In this document: piece by piece, positions 9,418 through 17,760 of the stretch
Numbering within the stretch: the first letter of the stretch is position 1
Layout: each line of letters begins with the position of its first letter
Position numbers and translations under genes: made by a program
DNA from: JBCBSS01 sp039819065
GTDB taxonomy: Bacteria; Bacteroidota; Bacteroidia; Cytophagales; Cyclobacteriaceae
Reading direction: 5' to 3'
NCBI GenBank assembly: GCA_039819065.1
Contig: JBCBSS010000036.1
Location: forward strand, 1-53,837
DNA length: 53,837 nt
Notes under the pieces: model-generated
What the model was told of the DNA's origin: nothing
Seen by the model: only the letters and a program-made list of their open reading frames with translations
The model's database searches: none

Positions 9418-9514
9418 TCGTTGGAGTTATCTCCAACGAACATTCAGCCGTCGTTGGAGTTGTCTCCAACGAACATTATTCTATAAAGGTGCTGTTGGAG
9501 TTTTCTCCAACAGC
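9418..9514. repeat. Array of three TTGGAG-N4-CTCCAA palindromes
   Basis: Perfect palindromes at 9418-9439 (TCGTTGGAG / CTCCAACGA, loop TTAT), 9451-9472 (same arms, loop TTGT) and 9491-9514 (GCTGTTGGAG / CTCCAACAGC, loop TTTT), spaced by 11 and 18 bases. Same family as 4977-5444. The rest of 9098-9920 shows no convincing gene. An open frame at 9489-9689 begins inside the repeat, is very basic and is rejected. Confidence 0.85.
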
Positions 9515-9920
9515 GGCATCAAAAGCGCACTTAATACGTAACACTCCGCACAATCTACATCGTTGGGTACCGAAATTGTACAGAACAGTAAGTCAAAAGG
9601 CATTTCTGAAATTGAGACGCGATAGACGTTCAGTATTTTACCAGAGAAAGGCTCTTAAAGTAGTTCAAAGGCTTCCTTTTAATGGTTAAGATTTATAGCT
9701 TCGCAAATTATATTAATGCTATAAAACAACTAATCCTTAACAATCAAGAACTATTCAAACCAACCCTTTATTACCCGTGATTGGTGTGACATTATAAATC
9801 ATGTTATCTTGGGTGAATCCAAGGGCTAAATCCAACAATCAGCAATTGGCACAAGGCAGTGTTTAAGGCTTTAGACGCTCTGGCCCAATCATCAATTCAA
9901 TTGCTATAATTGCCTATCAC

Positions 9921-11825
9921 ATGAGAAAAACATTATTACTGTTACTTATTTTACCTTACTGCGCTAACCTCAGCGCCCAGAAGATCGATGAAGCACATGT
10001 TGCTTTCGCTGATAAAATGAAAGTAGCATTCCCTGAAGAAGACGTGGCGCTGCTTTCTAACAAATCTGTCTATCAATTCTATTATGACAAAGCATTGCAG
10101 ACCATACGGGCTAAGTCCGTTGATGATAAAGAGCTAGTCGCTTTGGAATATAATGCGCAACACACCGCTCGCATTTACTTCAGTGACCAGGTAGGTATTG
10201 ACAATTACCAACTGAAAAACCTCAAAGGAAGGTCTGTCTCCCATGATAAATTATGTGGCCACTTCTCGAGCAATGGCATATTTCACTCTGATGCACAGAT
10301 ATGTGCCTATAAAATCAGCTTACCAGAAAAAGGGGAATACAGGTTGTTAAAGGCCAACCAGACCTATAAAGACGTTCGCTATTTAACTACTGCCTATTTC
10401 CATGAAGAACTGCCCGCTGCAAAACGAGAGATTACTTTCGAAATCCCCTCTTGGGCTGAGGTAGAACTTCGTGAAATGAACTTCGATGGTTTCGACATTC
10501 AAAAGCGTGAAACCGATGACGGAAAGGTGAAAAAGATCACATTTTCCATCAAGGACATTGACGCATTCCCTGATGAAGAAAACCTTCCAGGCAGCTCCTA
10601 TTTCCTACCTCATATCATCATACTCACCAAAGGTTATACAAGAGAAGGCCAGTATCAGGATATACTTGGCTCGACGCAAAGTCTGTATGGCTGGTACAAG
10701 TCGCTGGTTGAGGGCATGCGTTCTGACAAGACAGTTCTAGAGCCATTAGTGGCTGAAATAACAAAAGGACATGAGACAGATGAGGAGAAGATAAAGGCTA
10801 TATTTTACTGGGTACAGGACAATATCCGCTATATCGCCTTTGAGCAAGGTCTGGCGGCTTTCAGGCCTGAAGATTCTCATAAAGTATTCAACGATCGCTT
10901 CGGTGATTGCAAGGGTATGGCTAACCTAACCAGGGATATGCTGCAGATTGCAGGCTTTGATGCCAGATTGAGCTGGATAGGCACCAACCGCCTTGCTTAC
11001 ACCTATGATATCCCATCCTTAGCGGTTGACAATCACATGATCTGTTCTGTCAACATGAACGGAAAGTATCTGCATCTTGATGCTACGGAAAAGCATCATT
11101 CTATCGAAGACTATGCAGAAAGGCTGCAAGGTAAACAAGTGCTGGTAGAAGATGGTGATTCGTTTGTAATCGATAAGATTCCTACCGAGCCATTGGAAAA
11201 GTATCTTGAAGAGATTCAGGTACAATACGAAATCAATGATAATCAATTGACAGCCAGTGTCATTGAGAGTATTGACGGGGAGTTCAGAAAAATACTACAC
11301 AATGTGTACGAAGCCATTCCCAAAGACAAAACGGAGCGGTTTTATAAAACCATAGCCGCGGGTAACCTGGAAAGGGCTGATATTGAGTTACTCAATGATC
11401 CCATTCTGGAAAGAGACAGCGTGCTGAAATTGGATTATCGTGTTGCTATGAAGAATCATCTCAACAAATTCGGTGACGAAGTGTATATCGATCTTGATTA
11501 TAAGAAAGACCTGATCGGCAGGAAAATTGAAAAGGAGCGAGAAGTGCCCTACAAATTCGATAGTAAAATCTACAGACGGCTTCAGGGCAGTTTGACCGTA
11601 CCAGAAGGTCTGGCTGTTCAGCATATTCCGGATGCGCTTGAGATCAAATCTGACTACTTCGAATTCAAAATGCACTATCAGGTCAATGGTGACAAAATCG
11701 ACTATTCTAAGGAGATGAAGATCACAAAGACCTACCTGCCTGTCGATAAATTCGAACTTTGGAACGACGCCATTGAAGACATTAATAAATTCTACAACGA
11801 TCAAATCATACTAAAAGCAAAATGA
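9921..11825 (+). CDS. Secreted DUF3857/transglutaminase-like protein, catalytic triad present
   Basis: 634 residues with a signal peptide (about 1-20, ending ANLSAQ). An N-terminal DUF3857-like beta domain is followed by a transglutaminase-like core at about 275-400. Cys330 in FGDCKGMA, His372 in VDNHMI and Asp387 in HLDATE match the Cys-His-Asp triad of the papain/transglutaminase fold. A C-terminal beta domain follows. Such proteins are periplasmic or surface-exposed in Bacteroidota, and their substrates are mostly unknown; peptidase or amide-transfer chemistry is possible. The last four bases overlap the next start (ATGA), so the two proteins are made together. Confidence 0.88.
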   Translation: MRKTLLLLLILPYCANLSAQKIDEAHVAFADKMKVAFPEEDVALLSNKSVYQFYYDKALQTIRAKSVDDKELVALEYNAQHTARIYFSDQVGIDNYQLKNLKGRSVSHDKLCGHFSSNGIFHSDAQICAYKISLPEKGEYRLLKANQTYKDVRYLTTAYFHEELPAAKREITFEIPSWAEVELREMNFDGFDIQKRETDDGKVKKITFSIKDIDAFPDEENLPGSSYFLPHIIILTKGYTREGQYQDILGSTQSLYGWYKSLVEGMRSDKTVLEPLVAEITKGHETDEEKIKAIFYWVQDNIRYIAFEQGLAAFRPEDSHKVFNDRFGDCKGMANLTRDMLQIAGFDARLSWIGTNRLAYTYDIPSLAVDNHMICSVNMNGKYLHLDATEKHHSIEDYAERLQGKQVLVEDGDSFVIDKIPTEPLEKYLEEIQVQYEINDNQLTASVIESIDGEFRKILHNVYEAIPKDKTERFYKTIAAGNLERADIELLNDPILERDSVLKLDYRVAMKNHLNKFGDEVYIDLDYKKDLIGRKIEKEREVPYKFDSKIYRRLQGSLTVPEGLAVQHIPDALEIKSDYFEFKMHYQVNGDKIDYSKEMKITKTYLPVDKFELWNDAIEDINKFYNDQIILKAK

Positions 11826-13984
11826 GAATAATCACCCTAATCACAGTATGTCTTTTCTCCGTGACCCTCGCTTTGGCCGGTGGGGTAAACGACGATAAAG
11901 AAAGGGCGCAAGAAATCCGCAAGGAAATGTGGACTGACTCAGGAGCGGATTTCAAAGTGGTTGATGTCCCCGACAAATGGGCAAAAGAAGACGCCGTAAT
12001 CATCGCCAAAGACAGCAGACGCTCCTACCACAAAGACGCCGTAGTAGCCAGGCTGAGACATAAGCGGTACAATCACTATCGCATTAAACTTCAGTCCTCA
12101 TCAGCTATCGAGGAATATAGTGAATTCAGCGTACCAGGAAGTGGCTCTTTGGGTAATCTGTTTTTTGAATTCTATGCTGGCTTCAAGGTGATCAAATCTT
12201 CTGGTGAGGAGGTTATAATCCCATTGAGTAAAATGGTGAAGGAAAAAGCGGAGTTGAACAATTCTAGCCTAGACATCTATAAGCTGGCCGTACCGAACCT
12301 GAAAGTAGGTGACATCATCGACTATTATATAGCCGAGGAGCGAAAAATAATGATCAGCAGCAAATTCTACCCGTTCGATCCGGCCATTTACGAATTGAAT
12401 GACAAGTATCCCATCATGAAGCAGCGTATCTCATTTGATGTGCTGAGAAGGTGCTTCATCAACCTGAAGACGCTGAACGGCGCCCCTGAATTCGAACTGA
12501 CCAGTGATAGCAAAAACGATAGAAATACTTACGTTTTGGAAGATGGTGAAAGGGAAAGTGTGGATAACGTTCGCTGGTTACACAACTACCGCGAGATTCC
12601 TACGGTAAAGTTTAAGGTTACTTATGCCAGTGGTGCCGCCGCCAATCTGCCCACATTCATCGGAGAGCCAGGCATCTTAAAGTCAAAGGTTTCAGTATGG
12701 GAACTGGAAAAGTTCATGGGTTATCTTTTCAGGGTGGACTATTATACTTCCGCGGGTATATCCGGTATGATTCAATTTTCACACGGCAAAATAAATGATA
12801 AAGAAAAACTGGCTGAACACGGTTTCTATGCCTTGAGGTTCCTTGAACACATAGCGTCAACAGAAAGTAAAATACTCGATGGCAAAAGCGTAAGGTCTCC
12901 AGCAAGGTATAGCATGGTCAAAAAACTATCAGCCTTCTATAGAGATCAAGGCATTAATCATCAAGTACTGATCGGTATACCCAGGTACATATCTTCACTT
13001 GATGATCTGATTTTGGAGAATGAGCTCACCTATGCCATCAAAATCAATGAAGGCGCAGAACCTGTCTATGTCAGCTATTTTGATAGAAATGCGCATTATG
13101 GAGAACTTGATATCGATCTGCAAGGCACGACCGTATATGCCGCTGATGGCCGTAAAACGCCAAGCAGGTGGAAGCTCAGCAAAATTGACTTACCGGTTGA
13201 AAAAGCTGACAAGAATAGAACTGTCTCACATTACCATTACAAAATCGATGACCTGAATGAAGGTACGCTTACACTTAACGCTAAGGCATCTATTGTAGGG
13301 GCTAATCAAACTTATTATCAGTATCGCCTCACTGATTTTTACACCTACAAAGACGAGGAGCTTGCCTATTTGAAGAAAGAGGATCTTCAAGGTGTCAAAA
13401 AGAAACGTAAGGCTGAAATGCTAACCAAAAGAGCTGAGTATTTGAAAACGAGGGAAGACGATATCGCCAAGAGCGCAAAGGAATTGGCAGAGAACGATTT
13501 TGATATGGAAATCCTTGAGGTCGATGATTTCAAAATAGAGCAAACCGGACGTTGGCACAAAAAGCCTGAATTCATATTCAGCTACCAAGCCAAGGTGAAG
13601 GGGCCTGTGAAAAAGGTGGGCAGTAACTACCTCGTTGATGTAGGTCGCCTGATCGATGAGCAAATACAGCTTGATGAAGAAAGCAAAGAGCGTGATTTCA
13701 ATATATACATGTCTTTCGCTCGTGCTTTTGAGTATGAAGTGACCTTGGAAATCCCTGAAGGGTATGATGTACAAGGCTTGGAAAACCTAGAATTCAATGT
13801 ATCTAATGATACCGGCGAATTTGTAAGCTCAGCTACGATCGAAGACAATATGTTGGTTGTGAAATCAAGAAAGGCCTACAATTCCAACTACGAGCCTAAG
13901 GAAAACTGGGGCATGATTTGGGAGTTCTTGGAAGCAGCAGAAGAGTTTAACAAAAAGCAGGTATTGCTTAAGAAGAAAAGCTAA
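11822..13984 (+). CDS. Secreted DUF3857-type protein, apparently catalytically dead partner
   Basis: 720 residues with a signal peptide (about 1-20, ending LALAGG). The N-terminal DUF3857-like domain (about 55-260) contains GSLGNLFFEFYAGFKVIKSSG. The middle region corresponds in place to a transglutaminase core, but I find no GDCK-type Cys and no NHxI-type His. A helical, Lys/Glu-rich section lies at about 505-560, followed by a beta-rich C-terminus. It is translationally coupled to the active-looking upstream protein and the operon ends in a strong terminator. A non-enzymatic partner, chaperone or scaffold role is inferred from this pairing only. Confidence 0.8.
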   Translation: MRIITLITVCLFSVTLALAGGVNDDKERAQEIRKEMWTDSGADFKVVDVPDKWAKEDAVIIAKDSRRSYHKDAVVARLRHKRYNHYRIKLQSSSAIEEYSEFSVPGSGSLGNLFFEFYAGFKVIKSSGEEVIIPLSKMVKEKAELNNSSLDIYKLAVPNLKVGDIIDYYIAEERKIMISSKFYPFDPAIYELNDKYPIMKQRISFDVLRRCFINLKTLNGAPEFELTSDSKNDRNTYVLEDGERESVDNVRWLHNYREIPTVKFKVTYASGAAANLPTFIGEPGILKSKVSVWELEKFMGYLFRVDYYTSAGISGMIQFSHGKINDKEKLAEHGFYALRFLEHIASTESKILDGKSVRSPARYSMVKKLSAFYRDQGINHQVLIGIPRYISSLDDLILENELTYAIKINEGAEPVYVSYFDRNAHYGELDIDLQGTTVYAADGRKTPSRWKLSKIDLPVEKADKNRTVSHYHYKIDDLNEGTLTLNAKASIVGANQTYYQYRLTDFYTYKDEELAYLKKEDLQGVKKKRKAEMLTKRAEYLKTREDDIAKSAKELAENDFDMEILEVDDFKIEQTGRWHKKPEFIFSYQAKVKGPVKKVGSNYLVDVGRLIDEQIQLDEESKERDFNIYMSFARAFEYEVTLEIPEGYDVQGLENLEFNVSNDTGEFVSSATIEDNMLVVKSRKAYNSNYEPKENWGMIWEFLEAAEEFNKKQVLLKKKS

Positions 13985-14090
13985 TAACAGGGTTCTATTA
14001 AAAGGACTGGGTTGTCGGCCTCTCCAGTAGGCAGTAGGCAAAAACGCAGTAGGCAAAGTGGGTAAGATCAATCCTACTAAAAACAAAAAG

Positions 14091-14121
14091 AGCCATCTCA
14101 CAACCGCGGGATGGCTTTTTT
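14091..14121 (+). terminator. Rho-independent terminator of the DUF3857 operon
   Basis: AGCCATCTC (14091-14099) pairs with GGGATGGCT (14108-14116), with an 8-nt loop and a run of five T. A-rich sequence precedes the stem, so it may work in both directions. It is about 105 bases after the stop of the second DUF3857 gene. Between them are short direct repeats of CAGTAGGCAAA. Confidence 0.85.
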
Positions 14122-14128
14122 ATAGCCA

Positions 14129-14149
14129 CCGTTCGTGTCTCACGAACGG
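14129..14149. repeat. Perfect hairpin CCGTTCGTG/CACGAACGG
   Basis: Nine-base-pair stem with loop TCT, eight bases after the terminator. A relative with GTTTGTG/TCACAAA is at about 35932-35949. A second imperfect inverted repeat (GTCGTTTGTG ... GCGCAAACGAC) follows at about 14162-14212. Confidence 0.75.
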
Positions 14150-14230
14150 GTTTCTTCAGTTCAGTCGTTTGTGAGGACCTGCCTTTGCCGGTAGGCGGGC
14201 GCAAACGACGGCGAAAATCTATCATAGGTC

Positions 14231-14499
14231 GTCCTTGATAATCGTTTCAGAATGTGCTTGCGAAAGATTATTTAGCTAGTACGAGTGCGGTTGGCTGCCA
14301 AAATTCCGGGCCAGCGTGGGGGTGCGGGCTGAAGGTTAAATTTTGGCTTGATTTTTCTTTGCTTCGTTTCTTTTCATCTAAGGAAAAGAAATGAAGGCTA
14401 TCTAATGATCAACGCACCCAAATTTTATTTGGCCGTATGCTGGTCATCAATTATGCAAAACCTCGGAAGCTCAATAAATGTGAAAATTTCAGGGTTCAA
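14231..14499. repeat. Long dispersed direct repeat, copy 1
   Basis: About 270 bases that align along their whole length with 51413-51670 in the same orientation. Shared blocks include GAGTGCGGTTGG, CCAAAATTCCGGGCCAGCGT, GCGGGCTGAAGGTT and TTTTGGCTTGATTTTTCTTT. Here the element carries a hairpin with CTTTTC/GAAAAG arms (about 14368-14390) where the other copy has a different one. No conserved open frame is evident. I see nothing else in 13985-14670 apart from the terminator and hairpins already listed. Confidence 0.85.
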
Positions 14500-14670
14500 A
14501 ATCCATTAGAGAATGTTCAAAAAACGCTTTTTAGGGGATTGGGTGTAATCGAAGAGATCCTATCTTTCTGATAGTGGTAAACTTGTTTTGAGATAGATTT
14601 CTCCAACATCAAAGTGACTGCCTTTTCAGACAGTCACTTCAATCTACCCCTCATCCAACCACACCTTTGG

Positions 14671-15525
14671 TCAATGGTCAACCGGTTTCCAACCGGGTTT
14701 TTTAAATAAATAGCCGTTTCTCTCCTTCGCGCTTTTTGACTTCCTCAAATCCTTGAAAATATTGATGTACTCATGAAAATGTACCTTCACCGGATTGATG
14801 GTTTCAATTTGAGTAGTCAGACCGTAAGTTGGCCTAAATATCTCTTTCTGAAAGGTGCCGAACATACGATCCCAAATGATTAGTAAGGCGCCGTAATTCT
14901 TGTCCAGGTAAATATCATCAGACCCGTGATGCACCCTATGATGTGACGGCGTATTGAAAATCAAACCGAACCAGCCCATCTTGTTGATCAATTCTGTGTG
15001 AATCCAGAATTGATAGATCAGTATCAAGGCGATAGCCAACAACACCACAGCGGGATGAAAACCAATCAGAACGGCTGGAAGGTAGAACACCCACGTCACG
15101 AAATTATCAATAAAAGATACCCTCAAAGCCGTTGTATAGTTGTAAATGGGAGAGCTATGGTGAATGGAATGATAGCTCCACAGTATCCGAATTTCGTGCT
15201 CCCATCGGTGCTCCCAATAGTAAAGGAAATCAACTACTAAAATGGCTAGTATGGTCGTCCACCAATTCACTGGTATTTGCCAGGGAATATAATTCGCCAC
15301 CAGGAAAAGGGAGCCGGCGAATAACGCCGTCGCTGCCTTCTCCGTGAGCTGAGCTGGGATATACACACTCAAGCTTGCCCACATCTCTCCCAACCGCCAT
15401 TTGTTGATCTTCTTTCGGTATAACTCCCATCCAAATTCTACCAAAGCCAATCCTACCGAGAACAAGAAAATAAACAGCATCACCAGCCCAATATTATTTT
15501 CTATCTGTGTTACTATCTCTTCCAT
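14671..15525 (-). CDS. Fatty acid hydroxylase/sterol desaturase family membrane protein
   Basis: 284 residues from the ATG at 15525. An earlier ATG at 15603 would overlap the upstream gene and give an unlikely N-terminus. Several membrane helices are present, along with the histidine clusters of the di-iron family: HRWEH, HSIHH, HTELI and HHRVHH, all at the expected spacing. Members hydroxylate or desaturate acyl chains, sterols or sphingolipids at the membrane. The substrate cannot be deduced. It lies 16 bases after the AraC-family gene and is probably co-transcribed with it, so expression likely follows that regulator. Confidence 0.9.
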   Translation of the reverse strand: MEEIVTQIENNIGLVMLFIFLFSVGLALVEFGWELYRKKINKWRLGEMWASLSVYIPAQLTEKAATALFAGSLFLVANYIPWQIPVNWWTTILAILVVDFLYYWEHRWEHEIRILWSYHSIHHSSPIYNYTTALRVSFIDNFVTWVFYLPAVLIGFHPAVVLLAIALILIYQFWIHTELINKMGWFGLIFNTPSHHRVHHGSDDIYLDKNYGALLIIWDRMFGTFQKEIFRPTYGLTTQIETINPVKVHFHEYINIFKDLRKSKSAKERNGYLFKKPGWKPVDH

Positions 15526-15541
15526 TTTGTCAGGGTTTATC

Positions 15542-16408
15542 TTATTGAATGGGAACGTATATCTCAGTAAGCAACTCGCTCTGAGGTGTATGGAGCTCAT
15601 CATTCATGTAGAACTCCAGCACAGGCTTATCCACCAACTCAAACGCCTGTTCCATCAGCCATTGCGCATAGATCAACTCATAAGTTTTGTCGAGGTTATC
15701 ATAGCTACCCTGATGAGTAAAAACAGCGTACTTATGCCCAGGTATCACCCTTACCTCCATAAAGCCCTTAGGTTCTATCTTCACCCCTTCTGGCAACGTC
15801 AGGTTACAGTTATAGCGGCATTTATCTGGTTGTGCAATCTCCTCGTCATCCAACACTTCACCGAAGTATAGCGTCTCGTCGTTCAGCAACTTGTTTTGGT
15901 CAGCATACTCAAGTAATACCTGCCAATGCTGTTCGATTATTTCTGTTTTGTAACTGCCCTGATAAGGCAGGCTTAATACGTTAAGGTCAGGTATCGATTC
16001 TTCTCGATAACTCAACTGACTGATTTCTTCTTTCATCTTTTCCTCGTTAAATTTCCACCACTTTAATTCCGCTGCTTGCCCCTGCTTTCTAAACTGCATG
16101 GGAGAGCAGTCATACCAACTCTTAAAAGCCTTATTGAACGCCTGTAAATCATTATAACCAGCGTCATAGGCAATCTCCGTTATACTCTTCTCAGTGTAGA
16201 GTACCTCTTTGGCCAAATCTTCAATCTGCAGTCTTTTGATGAATGACCCAATAGGTTCCTTGTACACAGCCTTAAATACCCGGTTAATATTCCGGTAAGA
16301 ATAAAAGGCGATATCCGCTATCTCCCCAGTGCTAATCTCCCTTTTGAAGTTAGCCTCAACGAAAGACCGAACTTGTTTTAGTCGTTCTATATGTGTTTGA
16401 TTTGTCAT
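15542..16408 (-). CDS. AraC family regulator with GyrI-like effector domain
   Basis: 288 residues. The N-terminal AraC DNA-binding domain (about 5-105) has two HTHs, with ISTGEIADIAFYSYRNINRVF and SITEIAYDAGYNDLQAFNKAF. A GyrI/SOUL-like small-molecule-binding domain lies at about 125-288 (MEVRVIPGHKYAVFTHQGSY). This is the order seen in Rob-type regulators, which respond to hydrophobic or toxic compounds. It leads an operon with the fatty acid hydroxylase, suggesting control of a membrane-lipid or detoxification response (inference). Confidence 0.93.
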   Translation of the reverse strand: MTNQTHIERLKQVRSFVEANFKREISTGEIADIAFYSYRNINRVFKAVYKEPIGSFIKRLQIEDLAKEVLYTEKSITEIAYDAGYNDLQAFNKAFKSWYDCSPMQFRKQGQAAELKWWKFNEEKMKEEISQLSYREESIPDLNVLSLPYQGSYKTEIIEQHWQVLLEYADQNKLLNDETLYFGEVLDDEEIAQPDKCRYNCNLTLPEGVKIEPKGFMEVRVIPGHKYAVFTHQGSYDNLDKTYELIYAQWLMEQAFELVDKPVLEFYMNDELHTPQSELLTEIYVPIQ

Positions 16409-16560
16409 GATTCAAAGGTATCAACGGGCAATCAGCGCTACGTGGTTAGATATGGACAATCAACGAGGTTACGTTCTTAGGTGCTAATAAAGCACCTTAT
16501 TCTTAGTTATGATGTAGAATATGAGTAGAAGGTTGTTGGGTTGCTTCGAATAGCCTCGGA

Positions 16561-16610
16561 CGTCATTCCATGGTTCGTGACGTAGAAATGAATCCGGGGA
16601 GTCTCTGGGT
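16561..16610. repeat. Partial copy of the CCATGGTTCGTGACG repeat
   Basis: CGTCATTCCATGGTTCGTGA, then GAATCCGGGGAGTCTCTGGG, matching the first half of 16862-16980. Direct orientation relative to that copy. Confidence 0.75.
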
Positions 16611-16634
16611 GGGTTTTTGTCTGGTACTCTGAAG

Positions 16635-16668
16635 AGTAACTAGATTACTCCAAAGTAATCTAGTTACT
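16635..16668. repeat. Perfect 15-bp-stem hairpin, AGTAAC/GTTACT family
   Basis: AGTAACTAGATTACT (16635-16649), loop CCAA, AGTAATCTAGTTACT (16654-16668), no mismatch. Same ends and same loop-closing ACT/AGT as 5664-5696 but with a different paired six-base middle. Confidence 0.85.
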
Positions 16669-16694
16669 GTCTTTCCACCCCCTACCCCCTTCTC

Positions 16695-16719
16695 CTGGCG
16701 CGAAAGTTACTTTCGTGCC
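16695..16719. repeat. GGCGCGAAAGTTACTTTCGTGCC element
   Basis: Near-identical to the first 25 bases of the units at 4846 and 5292, a palindrome with arms GCGAAAG/CTTTCGT. Here it stands alone, without the rest of the 164-bp unit, so it is a unit in its own right. Confidence 0.8.
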
Positions 16720-16861
16720 TACATCTTTGTCGTATATCTAGTTTAAGTTGTACCCATCGTCCAATAAGTTGCTGCTCAGAAGGATTGAGGGTAGAACTCA
16801 GTTCATAATCCTTAATTAGCTCATTTGTAATTCTTAGCAACTGGATTGCCTCAAGTAGCCC

Positions 16862-16980
16862 CTGCCGTCATTCCATGGTTCGTGACGTAGGAGCGAATCC
16901 AGGGAATCTCTTGGTGTCCTCCTCCTACCCCCTCCAAAGGGCGAAGCAGCCAGAAGTACGGTTTCCAAGTCTTATATCTT
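16862..16980 (+). repeat. Left inverted-repeat flank of the EPS cluster
   Basis: About 119 bases, matching the reverse complement of 27934-28053 at roughly 85-90 percent by eye. Shared stretches include CATGGTTCGTGACG, GAATCCAGGGAATCTC, TACCCCCTCCA, AGCAGCCAGAAG and ACGGTTTCCAAGTCTTAT. It lies about 355 bases before the first EPS gene. Apart from repeats I see no gene in 16409-17334. Confidence 0.85.
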
Positions 16981-17079
16981 TTATCTTATTTCTTATGTCT
17001 AGTAAAGAGATTCCCAAGTCTCTCAAGCTACGCAAGGTCGCAAGGGAATGACGAATAAACCCAATTCGTGATTAATCCA

Positions 17080-17163
17080 CTGGATTGCTTTGCTCCTACG
17101 TCGCGCGCAATGACAGCCAGAACCTATTTCTATTTACTTCTACTTAATTCTATCTATTTCTCG
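17080..17163 (+). repeat. Inner repeat pair, left side
   Basis: 17080-17116 (CTGGATTGCTT ... GCAATGACAG) matches the reverse complements of 27665-27712 and 28060-28117. 17123-17163, a TATTTCTATTTACTTCTA-type simple repeat, matches the reverse complement of 27765-27815. It therefore extends the inverted flanking of the EPS cluster. Confidence 0.7.
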
Positions 17164-17334
17164 TATCAACTTAGGCCAATAGGTTGCTGTCCAGAAGGAC
17201 GTGGCACTGAACTAAATTCGTAATTCATCTACGCTACGCACAATTTGTAATTGTCCCATTACGAAATTCCTCTATTGCCCTCAGGCCTCTTCAAGAATAC
17301 TTTTATCGCCATCAAAAAGCTAAACATCCACAAT

Positions 17335-17733
17335 ATGAAGAAGAGAAAGATACTAGTTGCAGAAGATGACAGGGGCATAAGAATGATACTCGAACACTTT
17401 CTAACCAAGGAGTTTGAGGTGATCACCAAAGTAGATGGTGTAGAAGCTTTGAACTGGTTACAAGCCGGAAACATACCAGACCTGATCATTGCGGATATCA
17501 TGATGCCTAATCTGGATGGCTATGACATTCTACAAAACATCAGAACCAGTGGCTTTTTCAGAAACATACCTGTGATCATGCTATCCGGGCTGGAAGACAG
17601 TAAGGAAAGGATCAAATGCCTGAAAATGGGAGCTGACGATTACCTGGTTAAACCATTTAACCCGGAGGAGTTGAAGCTAAGAATAGAAAACATATTCCGA
17701 CGCATGACAGCATATCATACCGTGGAGGTCTAA
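17335..17733 (+). CDS. Single-domain response regulator at head of EPS operon
   Basis: 132 residues from the ATG at 17335. It is one CheY-like receiver with acidic pocket Glu10/Asp11/Asp12 (VAEDDRG), phosphoacceptor Asp54 (IIADIMMP) and Lys106 (DYLVKPF), so it should be phosphorylatable. There is no output domain. It lies 27 bases upstream of the receiver-phosphoglycosyltransferase fusion, and no histidine kinase is adjacent. The nearest one, LytS-type at 29.8 kb, has its own LytTR partner. A protein-protein role in switching EPS assembly is likely but inferred. Confidence 0.92.
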   Translation: MKKRKILVAEDDRGIRMILEHFLTKEFEVITKVDGVEALNWLQAGNIPDLIIADIMMPNLDGYDILQNIRTSGFFRNIPVIMLSGLEDSKERIKCLKMGADDYLVKPFNPEELKLRIENIFRRMTAYHTVEV

Positions 17734-17760
17734 TTATTTCAAGAGGGTAAAATAGAGGTT

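Noticed and set aside
9489..9689. 66-codon open frame after the palindrome array
   Set aside because: It starts inside a palindrome, is very rich in Arg/Lys, and has no leader or domain. No support for a gene.
14671..15603. Upstream ATG start for the fatty acid hydroxylase
   Set aside because: It would overlap the AraC-type gene by 62 bases and add a Cys/Arg-rich stretch unlike the family. The ATG at 15525 fits better.
4846..17163. CRISPR-like appearance of regularly recurring palindromes
   Set aside because: Units differ in spacing, have no uniform spacers, and no cas gene is present.
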